DNA of 64,000 nt from Candidatus Chlorobium masyuteum (GCF_011601315.1 NZ_JAAORA010000003.1:186001-250000), one strand, 5' to 3'; numbered from the stretch's first letter, positions 8,050 to 16,533 are shown. Program-made: numbers and translations. The notes: generated by a model from the letters alone, not told the origin.

Positions 8050-11000
8050 TCAACGTTCAAACTCTGAAAGGTGCAGTCCAGCGCTCTGCAATCCTTCGGC
8101 ACACATCTCATCGATCAAATTTAAAGCCCGCTTTCGCATTGGCATGGCTTTCAACTGAGCATAAGCGCGAAAAACAAGCTTTCCAACAGTCATTTCATCC
8201 CCAGCTATTGACGTACGGATGTCCCGTGCTTGCTCTGAACATTTCGCCACGAACATTTCGCAAATATCGAGAATTGCTTCCGGTACACGCTGACGAGTCG
8301 CTTCAAGCGCATGCAGCAAGAAAGTAGGTTCTTCGACAAAAGATTGGCTGACCAAAAAAGAAGTAATTAACTCATTATAATCAGCAAGTGATAGTTCTGG
8401 ATCGTGCCATAAAATCCAAAAACAACGAGCAGCTTCTCGCCGAACGATTTCATCTCTATCATTAAAAAGTCGTAACAAGGCCATTTCACACCATGACCGG
8501 CAATTTATCTGGGTAAGGTTTTGTCTCGCAATCTGCGCTGCTCCAAGGCGAGAAGAAGAATTGCCCATCAAAGCTAATTCTGAAAGCTCATCAAGACTCG
8601 GATGATAGATTCGTGCCAAACAGGCCAATCTTCCACCAGCCTGCATTGCCTCCTTGTTTTCCGAAATAAGCATTCGTTCAATAATATCACGCAAGTCACC
8701 CGCATACTGTTTCAAACATTGAGCTAAAAAGCGTTCTACGTGGGGCACAGTCAAAAGAATATCATCAGCGTCAAGAAGTTGTTTAAATAACACTATAGCA
8801 CCCACTGGATCATGCTCCGCAACAGCAAGAATTGTGGACGCCGAACAAGCTCGAACGGCGAGGCTTGGATCGCAGACACACAGCTCGATCGTGTGTTCGA
8901 ACACCGTCAAGTATTTTGTGTCATAAAATATCAGACCACTAATCACGCCAAGAGCATGTCCACGAACTGAGTTTATTCCCCTGAGTAACAAATCATCTTC
9001 ATTCGTATCACTCGGCTCTGGATCAGGATGCTCCGTCGCCATCGTTTGAATAAAGTGGATTGCATCATCGGGAAGAAAGATCCCTACGATTGTTCCAAGC
9101 AAGTCAAGAGCAGCCTTTAGACTCTCTGTATGTCCAGAGTGAAATACACGTCGTGCTCCCTCAATTTTAAGTAGTGGATCAACAGAATCTTGCTTCAGCC
9201 CATATAGGACATTCATGAAATAGCTCGCGTTAGTATTCTGCGGAAACCGGAGCGCGAGGAGTGCGAACCGAGCCGGATTCTGAACAACGAATTCTCGCAA
9301 AAGAATAGCCAACTCGGATGCACCACCTTGCTGTGAGTGTTCAAAGTCGAAGTCTCTCTCTTCATTGTTATACTTCGCAATAGCTTGCAGCCATTGTTCA
9401 TCAGACATATCTTGCGCTTTCTCTTTAGGAATTGGCGAGACGTCACCACAACAGCGAGGAGTAATTGATGTCTTTGGACAATCGCCGAACTTCACCTGCC
9501 ACTCGGCAAGCTGAGAGCGCAATTCAGCACTAATTCGGCATGGAGCAAGTGCCGAAGCTAACTCATAAGCTGATTGTCCTTGATATGGTAACCCCTCAGT
9601 AGAAAGTTCATAGTGTGAAGTGAATGAAAGAATCGCTTTCTCAACTTTTTGAAAGCATTCCTCAGAGCAATATGTGGAACACTTTTCAACGAGGGTGCGA
9701 GTAGCCAAAATTGGATTATTCGAAAACCCGCAATGAAAACGTTCCGGTTCATCTGCCAGCAGATTCATTGCCTCCTCTGCAAATATCTTCGGTGCAGCAA
9801 GAAGGGCCGTCAAGAGAAAATTGTTGGCAACATACAGTCGGCTCTGACTAAGCGAGGTAATCAAAGGCCTTAAAGATTCAGGATTGGTGGAACCAATTTG
9901 CTCAATCGCCATTTCACATGACTTGAGATATGCTTCTTTGAGAGTGATGTACTCAAAACTGAAACGCATTGACCAGATTCTATCCCGCAATAAGCCACCA
10001 TGATCAGCATTCTTGAAGGATTCAGATGCACGAAGGATGGCAGGCAACAGATGTTCAAGAAAACTTTGCGGTGCCGCTGTTGCACATTTTATAAGGTTAT
10101 CTCCACCAAATTGATCTTCAAGTCGCAAATATTGTTTTTCTCCTTCCGAAACAGAAATTTGAGCAATGACAACTTGGCGGTCAAGCCAATGTGCCGCAAC
10201 TTCCGCATACCACGCTGCCCGATCTTTCGCAAGGCTGTAAAGAATACTCCAGAATGTAGAGTTTGATGCAATCGGACCACGTGCATTATCGAGCGTTCCA
10301 TCGTCCAAAAGCTGCAAGAAAAGATCAAATAAACGCCGACTCTTGCCAAGATGCCCCCCTACCCATTCCATAATGTAGCGAAGCCGATTTTTCCACCTGT
10401 CAACTCGTCCAACAAACGGTTCAAGCAACTCAGCCACACGGTCACCATGAAATTCTGATTGTCGACGCAAATAAAAAGCCATCTGGTCTTCCAGCCACTC
10501 CTCTCCAGATACGAGCCAACTTGTGATATATCCAAGCCTGTCAGCCACATCGAATAAAGTGCGAGAACCAATGAAAGCAGCCAATGCACGGGTAGCGATT
10601 CTATTATTATTTTGAACGCTACTCCGGCGAATCGCAAACTCAGTTTCCAAATATGGCAAAAGAACGTTGAACTCCTCATCTTGTGGGTCGGGAAAAGCCG
10701 CGATAAGCTCCAGTACAAGCAACTTCAAATGCGATCGGATATGAGGACTGGCAAGCGCCTGTCCGGTGTTATTAATGTATCGAGAGAAGTCATCGTCCCG
10801 CAAATAAACAAGAACTTGCCGCAACTGTGCTCGGCGAAACAGCTCCTGTTGGTCGTTCTCTAAAATCGCAACAAATTCAATATCACCAGCAGCGACATTC
10901 CGGGCAAAACAGTAATCGAAGAAACTTTCATGGCCAAACCCATAACGTTTTCCCTCAACGCTAAGTACCCCTTCAGCAACCATCACGTCGAGAAACTCCG

Positions 11001-12564
11001 GTGAAAATTCATCCAGTCTCCCTTTTGGCACAGAAAGCTCCTCACTCAGGCTCATCACTTTCGTGAGTTTTGCAATAACTTCCCCCCACTGCGCTGAATC
11101 TTGTGTCCGTCGCTCATTAACTGCGCGGCGTTTGGTATCCCAATACCGGTCGAAAAGCTCCTTTTGGGTAATAAAAGTTGGTGCGTTTTCTTTCCCTAAT
11201 CCTGAGTCAATAAACAAAGCAAGATTCTGCGGAAGCCTTAGAAGATCGATTTGTTTGGTAGTAAGTTTTGCGGGCTCGCCTCCATCAGCCTGAATTTCAT
11301 TCCTAACTTCTTCATCAGACAGAAGATCTAACAAAACTGGAGATTCGTTCGCTGGCAATAGCCTTCTTATTCTGCTGTCATTATCGAAGTCAAACTGTCG
11401 GCAGGCCATCAAGAGATGAATCTGGCGCGATACACGCATACCCCGTACCTCCTCGGCCAAGGCCGCAACAACTTCAAAAAAGTCTGGATGCCTGCCAGAG
11501 GTTGCGCTGACAAAATCAAGTTGATCAATTAAAAGAACTACTGCTTGACCAGGATTACACTGCGAAAGCACGATCGCTGGAGATTCGGGAAGATTAAGTT
11601 TCTGGCCAAGTGCTTCGGTAGATGCAACGGGTTCAATGCGATCAAGGCGAAAGGCAAGAACGGGAATACCGATGGCAACCAACCCCTCAACCACCTGCAA
11701 TAAACCAGCACTTTTCCCTCCACCTGCAGAAGCTGTAACCAGTATATCAAGGGATCGCTCGCTGGATTTAATCTTCTCAAAAACATCCGTTGCGGTTTGG
11801 CGCGTTATACTCCTTCCTCTGATAAGCTTGGCTCGCTGCCCTGCGATATAGGTCTTAGTTATGCTTTGCAAGGAGTCGCGAAGCTCTTTGCTAACAGGCA
11901 ATGAGCGCGTAGTAATGCCATGTGATTCGAGATGTTTGAGGATATCGTCTGCTGTTAACTTTCGATGGACGCTTGAGGTGTAAAGATCCCGCAGGATAGC
12001 AAGTGCTGTTTGAGGAAACCCCGTGAACGATGCTTTGAATATCGGAATCAAAAGTAATTCAAGAGTTGATTCGCGGGCACCTTCTACATTTACTTGGCGC
12101 AAAAAAGCAAAGACATCCTTGCTCTCAGAAGCACCTAAATACTTTTCAAGCTCATCAAAAGGTTTTTTCCAACACGCAGCAGCAAGAAACTTATATTGAA
12201 ACTCTGACCAGTCCTGCGCATCTCGTGCATTTTCCGAAAGTCCTCGAAGATCAGGCGCATCAGTGATGGACGCGAAAACACATGATTCACCAGCATTGGC
12301 ACGCTGCCAAAAAAATTTAAGAATTCCTTCCGTTTTAAGGAGTTTGAGTGACCAAGTCTTTTGGCTTAGAACTTGCCGCTTAGCCTGCCAGTGTTCCTTG
12401 ATTCCAGCGCTCTCAAGATAGAACTCAGCACCATCAGTCCCCGGTTCCTCAATGCGGATAGCATCAGCTTGACCTCCAAGCACCTTACTCATTCCAACGA
12501 CACCCCAGAGCGCTTCGTGTATGTTGCCAAATTTATCTGCGGGACCGCCCGGTAGAGTGCTCAT
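8050..12564 (-). CDS. STAND-type NTPase with N-terminal PD-(D/E)XK-like nuclease motif; candidate Avs-like defence protein
   Basis: An intact 1504-residue gene. The N-terminus (about 1-200) opens with PGGPADKFGNIHEALWGV and carries TDGAEFY...KEHWQAKRQ, with Asp44 and Gln60-x-Lys62 placed as in DUF4297/Mrr-like PD-(D/E)XK nucleases. A P-loop NTPase domain follows: Walker A SAGGGKS (279-285), Walker B VVLLIDQLD (342-350), a CR sensor (MACRQ, about 390) and an LP motif (RLPQNLALF), the order seen in STAND ATPases. The remaining roughly 1000 residues are helical, with HEAT/TPR-like repeats. Known Avs proteins share this plan and detect phage proteins. Its ATG lies one base after the stop of the hsdM remnant, so it may be translated by coupling. 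The family assignment is inference; sequence type within STAND is not settled. Confidence 0.65.
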   Translation of the reverse strand: MSTLPGGPADKFGNIHEALWGVVGMSKVLGGQADAIRIEEPGTDGAEFYLESAGIKEHWQAKRQVLSQKTWSLKLLKTEGILKFFWQRANAGESCVFASITDAPDLRGLSENARDAQDWSEFQYKFLAAACWKKPFDELEKYLGASESKDVFAFLRQVNVEGARESTLELLLIPIFKASFTGFPQTALAILRDLYTSSVHRKLTADDILKHLESHGITTRSLPVSKELRDSLQSITKTYIAGQRAKLIRGRSITRQTATDVFEKIKSSERSLDILVTASAGGGKSAGLLQVVEGLVAIGIPVLAFRLDRIEPVASTEALGQKLNLPESPAIVLSQCNPGQAVVLLIDQLDFVSATSGRHPDFFEVVAALAEEVRGMRVSRQIHLLMACRQFDFDNDSRIRRLLPANESPVLLDLLSDEEVRNEIQADGGEPAKLTTKQIDLLRLPQNLALFIDSGLGKENAPTFITQKELFDRYWDTKRRAVNERRTQDSAQWGEVIAKLTKVMSLSEELSVPKGRLDEFSPEFLDVMVAEGVLSVEGKRYGFGHESFFDYCFARNVAAGDIEFVAILENDQQELFRRAQLRQVLVYLRDDDFSRYINNTGQALASPHIRSHLKLLVLELIAAFPDPQDEEFNVLLPYLETEFAIRRSSVQNNNRIATRALAAFIGSRTLFDVADRLGYITSWLVSGEEWLEDQMAFYLRRQSEFHGDRVAELLEPFVGRVDRWKNRLRYIMEWVGGHLGKSRRLFDLFLQLLDDGTLDNARGPIASNSTFWSILYSLAKDRAAWYAEVAAHWLDRQVVIAQISVSEGEKQYLRLEDQFGGDNLIKCATAAPQSFLEHLLPAILRASESFKNADHGGLLRDRIWSMRFSFEYITLKEAYLKSCEMAIEQIGSTNPESLRPLITSLSQSRLYVANNFLLTALLAAPKIFAEEAMNLLADEPERFHCGFSNNPILATRTLVEKCSTYCSEECFQKVEKAILSFTSHYELSTEGLPYQGQSAYELASALAPCRISAELRSQLAEWQVKFGDCPKTSITPRCCGDVSPIPKEKAQDMSDEQWLQAIAKYNNEERDFDFEHSQQGGASELAILLREFVVQNPARFALLALRFPQNTNASYFMNVLYGLKQDSVDPLLKIEGARRVFHSGHTESLKAALDLLGTIVGIFLPDDAIHFIQTMATEHPDPEPSDTNEDDLLLRGINSVRGHALGVISGLIFYDTKYLTVFEHTIELCVCDPSLAVRACSASTILAVAEHDPVGAIVLFKQLLDADDILLTVPHVERFLAQCLKQYAGDLRDIIERMLISENKEAMQAGGRLACLARIYHPSLDELSELALMGNSSSRLGAAQIARQNLTQINCRSWCEMALLRLFNDRDEIVRREAARCFWILWHDPELSLADYNELITSFLVSQSFVEEPTFLLHALEATRQRVPEAILDICEMFVAKCSEQARDIRTSIAGDEMTVGKLVFRAYAQLKAMPMRKRALNLIDEMCAEGLQSAGLHLSEFER

Positions 12565-12565
12565 A

Positions 12566-12757
12566 TTATTCCGGGATGCCTGAGTTTATAACTGAAGCAC
12601 TGAAAAAAAAGATCAGAAAAATAAGGCCAAGAACCGGAGCGGAGTACTCCTGCGCCTTCAGGCCGGAGTTGGCACGGTACTGATCGGCAGCAGCCCATAA
12701 ACGTTTTTCAAGTGCGGAGGTAGCTGTATCTTTTTCGGCAGGGGCAATCCAGTGCAT
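12566..12757 (-). pseudogene. hsdM: hsdM 5' fragment (type I DNA methyltransferase N-terminus)
   Basis: From the Met at 12757 the frame reads [20 protein letters not shown], then [20 protein letters not shown] and PVLGLIFL, the conserved N-terminal helical domain of HsdM. Homology stops after GLIFL at about 12614, next to a run of eight A residues. The frame then continues for 15 unrelated residues to a TAA at 12566. The methyltransferase catalytic motifs are absent. The open frame extends upstream to 12847 without methyltransferase similarity. The stop lies one base before the ATG of the STAND gene. Confidence 0.85.
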
Positions 12758-13080
12758 GGTGTCTCGAATCAGTTTGCAGTGACGGGCGGCTAAAAGAGCC
12801 GCAAACATATCAATAGGGCTTCTTCTCTCCTTTTGAAAGTATAACAAACTATTTCAGGCCATCAAAGAAAACCTCAACCGATAACACACAGGAACTACAC
12901 AGCAAACCACACCAAAACCTTACAGTAGCGTTTAACAGCAAAGACAAAACATTCTGCGCCTTTTTCCTTAACCCGGTACTTCTGAAGACAACAGGTGGGG
13001 TAACCTGCAACTCTGGCAGTGACTCTGGCTGTTGCCTACTGGTGCCGTGACTTGTCCGGTGACCTGGTCCCGACTGGGCC

Positions 13081-13203
13081 CTTGACTGGGCTTGAACAGG
13101 GAGATGTTGAATTCCTATATGCTCCCTGCTTGTGCGGTACATGTGCGGCGCATATCTGTAGCTTGCGGGGTACATGACTGGTACATGTCGGGTGCTTGCG
13201 GAG
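13081..13203. repeat. Dispersed repeat element, copy A (TGAACAGGGAGAT core plus CTTGCGG-rich tail)
   Basis: A 23-base core at 13093-13115 matches copy B (13942-13964) at 22 of 23 positions in the same orientation. It is followed by short irregular iterations of GCGG/GTACATG/CTTGCGG to about 13203. The element lies just outside the downstream end of the brnTA pair. The sequence upstream (13030-13090) is also built of GACTGGG/GTGAC-like iterations. It does not encode a protein. Confidence 0.7.
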
Positions 13204-13227
13204 AGTGCTGAACCGGAGGGGCATTCC

Positions 13228-13515
13228 TTACGAAAATTCCTGGTCGAGACGTTCCTTGAGAAACATCTTCAGGAGCGACTGGTAAGGTACATCGCGCTCA
13301 TTGGCAAGCACCTTGAGATGATTGAGCATCGGTTCCGGCAACCGGAGTGATATGGTTTTCATGGTTGGCTTCAGATTCGGAAACAGTGCCTTTCCGGCCT
13401 TTTTCCAATCCACGAATTCAGTTGAATCATGTATTGACCAGAACTCCTGCTCCTCCGCTTCACTCCTGAATTCAGGTATCGCTTTTTTCCCGTTTTTCAT
13501 AAATATCCTGCTCAT
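13228..13515 (-). CDS. brnA: BrnA-type CopG/RHH antitoxin
   Basis: A 95-residue antitoxin. The C-terminal half, KTISLRLPEPMLNHLKVLAN and the following helix, is a ribbon-helix-helix DNA-binding domain of the CopG/BrnA type. The N-terminal half is the toxin-wrapping region (EFWSIHDSTEFVDWKKAG). It overlaps the 3' end of brnT by 44 bases, the normal gene order for brnTA, in which the antitoxin binds BrnT and represses the operon promoter. Confidence 0.8.
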   Translation of the reverse strand: MSRIFMKNGKKAIPEFRSEAEEQEFWSIHDSTEFVDWKKAGKALFPNLKPTMKTISLRLPEPMLNHLKVLANERDVPYQSLLKMFLKERLDQEFS

Positions 13516-13780
13516 TTTTGTTCATACTGCGTGCCGAAATAACTCTTATCTGATCTTTACGCACAGTAAAAACCAGAAAAAGAGGTTTTCCTCTCTCCGT
13601 TTTACCCAATGCAAAAAAACGTTTTTCCAATCCAGAATGTTTTTGATCATCAGCCACGACCAAAGGCTGATTAAAAAAAATCTCTTCACATTCAGACATT
13701 GATACCCGGTGTTTCTCCCAGTTCTTGGTCGAATTTCCCTTGTCCCACTGAAATCCAGAGATACCTTCAAAAATGGTCAT
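13472..13780 (-). CDS. brnT: BrnT-family toxin (DUF497 ribonuclease)
   Basis: A 102-residue DUF497 protein. Family marks are FQWDKGNSTKNWEKHRVSM near the N-terminus, EEIFFNQP, the RFFALGKTERGKPLFLVFTVR core and the IRVISARSMNKNE end. BrnT is a RelE-fold ribonuclease neutralised by BrnA, whose gene overlaps downstream. All expected conserved Arg/His/Lys positions that I can place are present, so the toxin may be functional. The promoter should lie within 13781-13900, where the autoregulatory operator would be expected. Confidence 0.82.
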   Translation of the reverse strand: MTIFEGISGFQWDKGNSTKNWEKHRVSMSECEEIFFNQPLVVADDQKHSGLEKRFFALGKTERGKPLFLVFTVRKDQIRVISARSMNKNEQDIYEKREKSDT

Positions 13781-13933
13781 AGAAATATTGTATATTTTTG
13801 CAATATACGGAACACTGCGAATTCAGCAAAGCGCATGAGTCAGATATCAAGCCAACAAATGTTCACCGATTATTCTGTGAGCCCGAGGGAACGTTCATGA
13901 TTTTCTGTATTTGCTACCAATGTTTCGCCCCCA

Positions 13934-14012
13934 GAGGAGCCTGAACAGGGAGATTTTGAATTCCGATACGCGCCTTGCTTGCGGGGTACTTGCGGGGTGC
14001 TTGCGGGGCACC
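13934..14012. repeat. Dispersed repeat element, copy B
   Basis: The same 23-base core as copy A, at 13942-13964, is followed by a tail of three regular iterations of CTTGCGGGG(T/C)A-like units (13974-14010). Copies A and B lie in direct orientation about 850 bases apart, with brnTA between them. The tail is more regular here than in copy A. Confidence 0.7.
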
Positions 14013-14032
14013 TTGTTCAACTTTCATTCCCG

Positions 14033-14308
14033 TCATTCCTCGGTTAGCTCGCTCAAGCCGTCAGGATTTTTCAACGACTTCTTTTCTTCAGACTCGAGAC
14101 GGCGTTCAACCTTCTTTACATCTTCAGCAGGTGGAAGCGATTCCGGGCGGATGCCCCGTTCGAGCAGTGTGTTCCGCACAGCCTTGTTGTTGGTGATGTG
14201 CTCTGTAGAAATTTGCCCCTCACTTTTCAATCCATGTTCACGTGCATTGAAGATGGTAATTTCAGTCGCGAAGTCTTTGGCTTTCAGGATCAAGGTTTCA
14301 TTGTTCAT
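14033..14308 (-). CDS. DinD-like C-terminal domain protein (possibly a gene fragment)
   Basis: 91 residues resembling the C-terminal part of DNA-damage-inducible protein D: KAKDFATEITIFN, then ITNNKAVRNTLLERGIRPESLPPAEDVKKVERRL. Full DinD proteins are about 280 residues, so this is either a remnant or a stand-alone small derivative. Its ATG overlaps the stop of the rhuM pseudogene (ATGA), which suggests an old translationally coupled pair. DinD and RhuM genes are frequent passengers in type I restriction-modification operons, fitting the hsd fragments downstream. Confidence 0.5.
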   Translation of the reverse strand: MNNETLILKAKDFATEITIFNAREHGLKSEGQISTEHITNNKAVRNTLLERGIRPESLPPAEDVKKVERRLESEEKKSLKNPDGLSELTEE

Positions 14309-15293
14309 GGCTTCCCTCCTTTCTTGCGCGTTGGCTTTGGCGGTAATTGCCTGACAGCTTTCTCGAATTCTCCGCCAGCTTCATCAATCTGCCGAATACG
14401 GTTCATATTGAATTTTTCATATTCCGCCTCAGCGAGTTCTTTCGCCATCTGGTGGGAAATCAGGCCTGCGTTGTTGAGGATGTCGCGGTCATTCAGAGTA
14501 AGGAAACCATGAAGCTTGCCTATCTACTCTCTCATGTGCATAGGCACGCGACGCATAGCCTGGCCCTCAGCAAACACAAGGTATTGCTCAACAAGATTGT
14601 TCAGCGCTACAAGTTCCTCTTCGTTAAGATAGTTCTTGGCAATCGTTACATCTTCTTTACGCACCTTCACCCCTCGCCAGCTGTCTGGCCCGTTATTGCC
14701 CAATGCATCTTGTTCTGAACAGTTTGAAAAAATCCGATACTCTCCGGCATCGTCGGGTCGTAGTCAATGCTGGTGGCGTAGATGTCGGTAATCTTCTGGT
14801 AGAAACGCCGCTCGGAGGTTCGAATATCCTGAATGCGCGGAAGCAACTCATCAAAATAATCAAAAGGCAGGTCAGGATTTTTCAGCCGTTCATCGTCGAG
14901 AACAAACCCTTTGATGATGTATTCCTTCAATCGCTGGGTCGCCCAGATGCGGAAACGAGTGGCGACAGCACTTTTTACCCGGTAGCCTACTGAGATAATG
15001 GCATCGAGGTTGTAATACTCCAATTCACGTTTCACTTTACGAGCACCTTCCTGTCGAACTATTAAGAATTTCTTAACAGTTGCCTCATTCGATAACTCCC
15101 TTTCTTAAAATATGTTGCGAAGGTGCATACTAATATTTGGCACACTGGTCTGAAACAACTCTGCAATATCTTGCTGAGCCAGCCAGACCGTTTCGCCCTC
15201 CAGACACACGTCGATCTTTGTCCGCCCGTCTTCGGCAGCATAGACAAGGAACTGACCCTTAGAAGGCTGATCTGGTACTCTGTATTCATTCAT
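14305..15293 (-). pseudogene. rhuM-family pseudogene (nonsense mutations and internal deletion)
   Basis: Three pieces align with a RhuM-family protein in order. N-terminus: 15293-15108, with GQFLVYAAEDGRTKIDVCLEGETVWLAQ-type sequence. Middle: 15104-14667, with KRELEYYNLDAIISVGYRVKS and RFYQKITDIYATSIDYDP. C-terminus: 14510-14305, with GKLHGFLTLNDRDILNNAGL. The breaks are an in-frame TAA at 15105-15107 where EEGEL is expected, a deletion with frame change after GQTAGEG near 14670, and a TAG where the family has Trp in RDW (near 14522). RhuM proteins often sit inside type I restriction loci; their role is unclear. This copy is dead. Confidence 0.82.
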
Positions 15294-15373
15294 GATTCCA
15301 ATACCTCCCAGATATTGTTAGCAATTATTGCCGCCAGCACGCAGGCCTCGGCGTTCCACTTTACTTCAGCCAT
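15290..15373 (-). pseudogene. ParE/RelE-type toxin remnant
   Basis: A 27-codon frame beginning MAEVKWNAEA, the usual N-terminal strand of ParE-type toxins, then losing similarity and stopping at 15290. Its ATG overlaps the end of the antitoxin gene, as expected for the toxin of a type II pair, and its stop overlaps the rhuM start. The toxin was probably truncated by deletion that brought rhuM next to it. Confidence 0.45.
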
Positions 15374-15543
15374 TTCGACATCCGCTCTTTCACTTCCGTG
15401 TGCGAAATCGTCTCTCCGGCATTATCCTGCTGGATTCCTCTATCAACTTTCGCCAAAATTAGTAGACGCTCCATAGCCTCCTCAAATGTGGTATTGACAG
15501 GAAGCGCTTCAACTGCCTGAATAATTTTCTCTTTTGCCGTCAT
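15361..15543 (-). CDS. Small type II antitoxin-like protein (orphaned)
   Basis: 60 residues: MTAKEKIIQAVEALPVNTTF, then EEAMERLLILAKVDRGIQQ and a C-terminal TISHTEVKERMSKWLK. This is the pattern of short antitoxins encoded just before ParE/RelE-type toxins. The GAGG/AAGGAGG-like stretch before the ATG (minus strand) gives a good ribosome site. The toxin that should follow survives only as a remnant (15290..15373), so the antitoxin appears to be an orphan. Confidence 0.65.
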   Translation of the reverse strand: MTAKEKIIQAVEALPVNTTFEEAMERLLILAKVDRGIQQDNAGETISHTEVKERMSKWLK

Positions 15544-15948
15544 AGCAAAGCACCTCCTTTATCTGCTTGAACAATAATGGAGAGTACGTTACTCTGCCAT
15601 GTCAAGGATTCCCTTATTATTTCCCCGCCGTGTAATTTACGCATCTGTTGTCCAACTCGCCACATCATAAAAAGTTACTGGTATGAACACTACTTTCAAT
15701 AACGAGCCAGAAATCCGGGCTGTTACTATATCACCGTGGAATATTTGATTAAATAGGATAATCGCCTATGATGTGTAAAATTAACAGTATTTTGAATCGT
15801 GTTCGAAAATGCGCGGTTCAGGCGGATCAATCAAATTATTGTTCGACAAGCGTGGAGTGCGCGGTGGTAAACACCCCCTCTGGAAGCTGTCGGCTCCTGA
15901 AACACCCGGCTGCGCGAATCTCTTGACCAGAAAATGGAGTGATGCACA
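15544..15948. other. Intergenic region at the island boundary
   Basis: 405 bases between the orphan antitoxin (minus) and cheB (plus). The part 15600-15780 is AT-rich and should hold the antitoxin promoter. A 47-48 codon plus-strand frame (about 15770-15925, ending near the cheB start) has no recognised relative and may be a remnant. No tRNA or attachment repeat was seen. Confidence 0.4.
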
Positions 15949-16533
15949 ATGAAAGTTAAGAATGCTGCAAGGGACTTCCCCGTCGTTTGTGTTGGAGGTT
16001 CGGCTGGTGGTCTTGATGCATACATTCGGCTGCTGCAGAATCTGCCTGCTGACCTCGGAGTCGCCATCGTCATCGTCAATCACCTCAGAACTGTGGCTAC
16101 CCGGTTGCACGAGATCCTCCCGAAATACACGACGATGCCCGTTGAGTTGATCACCGACGACCTGGTCATTGAGCCCAACCACGTGTTCATCATCCCGGAG
16201 AAGCGTGACCTGCATGTTCTTGATGGCGAATTCCGCCTTGAGCCGATCTCCAAGCCCCGGGGATGGCCTGACGTGATCACGGTCTTCCTGCGTTCCCTCA
16301 CGGAGAACTGGGACGGGAAGATCATCGCCGTCATCGTCTCCGGTTATGACGGCGACGGGGCGGCAGCGCTTTGCGGCATCAAGGAAGTTGGCGGCATCAC
16401 CATTGCCCAGAAGCTTGACACTGCGGCACAGCCAGACATGCCCGAAAGCGCAATAGAGACCGGTTGCATCGACTTCATCCTTGCACCTGAGAGTATCGCC
16501 AGTGAAATCGCCAGAATCGCACGATCGATTTAG
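15949..16533 (+). CDS. Stand-alone CheB methylesterase-domain protein
   Basis: A 194-residue protein that is only the CheB catalytic domain, without a receiver domain. The catalytic Ser lies in VGGSAGG (near residue 18), the His in VNHL (near 44) and the Asp in SGYDGDGA (near 135). CheB removes methyl groups from glutamates of chemoreceptors; single-domain copies also occur in other signalling systems. No CheR, receptor or CheA gene is in the window. GGAG sits 9 bases before the ATG. The gene reads as more GC-rich than the AT-rich island beside it, which could reflect separate ancestry. Confidence 0.85.
   Translation: MKVKNAARDFPVVCVGGSAGGLDAYIRLLQNLPADLGVAIVIVNHLRTVATRLHEILPKYTTMPVELITDDLVIEPNHVFIIPEKRDLHVLDGEFRLEPISKPRGWPDVITVFLRSLTENWDGKIIAVIVSGYDGDGAAALCGIKEVGGITIAQKLDTAAQPDMPESAIETGCIDFILAPESIASEIARIARSI

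Noticed and set aside
12849-13175. 108-codon minus-strand frame upstream of the hsdM fragment
   Set aside because: Composed largely of the repeat element and short iterations (GlnSer/ArgHis-rich translation); no domain and no ribosome site.
13081-14012. Possible CRISPR array from the CTTGCGG iterations
   Set aside because: The units are short and irregular, spacers of constant length are absent and there are no cas genes nearby.
5680-15543. Prophage or integrative element interpretation of the island
   Set aside because: No integrase, phage structural gene, attachment repeat or tRNA border is present; decay of a restriction locus explains the content better.
15767-15925. 48-codon plus frame just before cheB
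   Set aside because: No recognised family and no ribosome site; its Cys-rich translation looks like non-coding or remnant DNA. Mentioned in the intergenic entry only.
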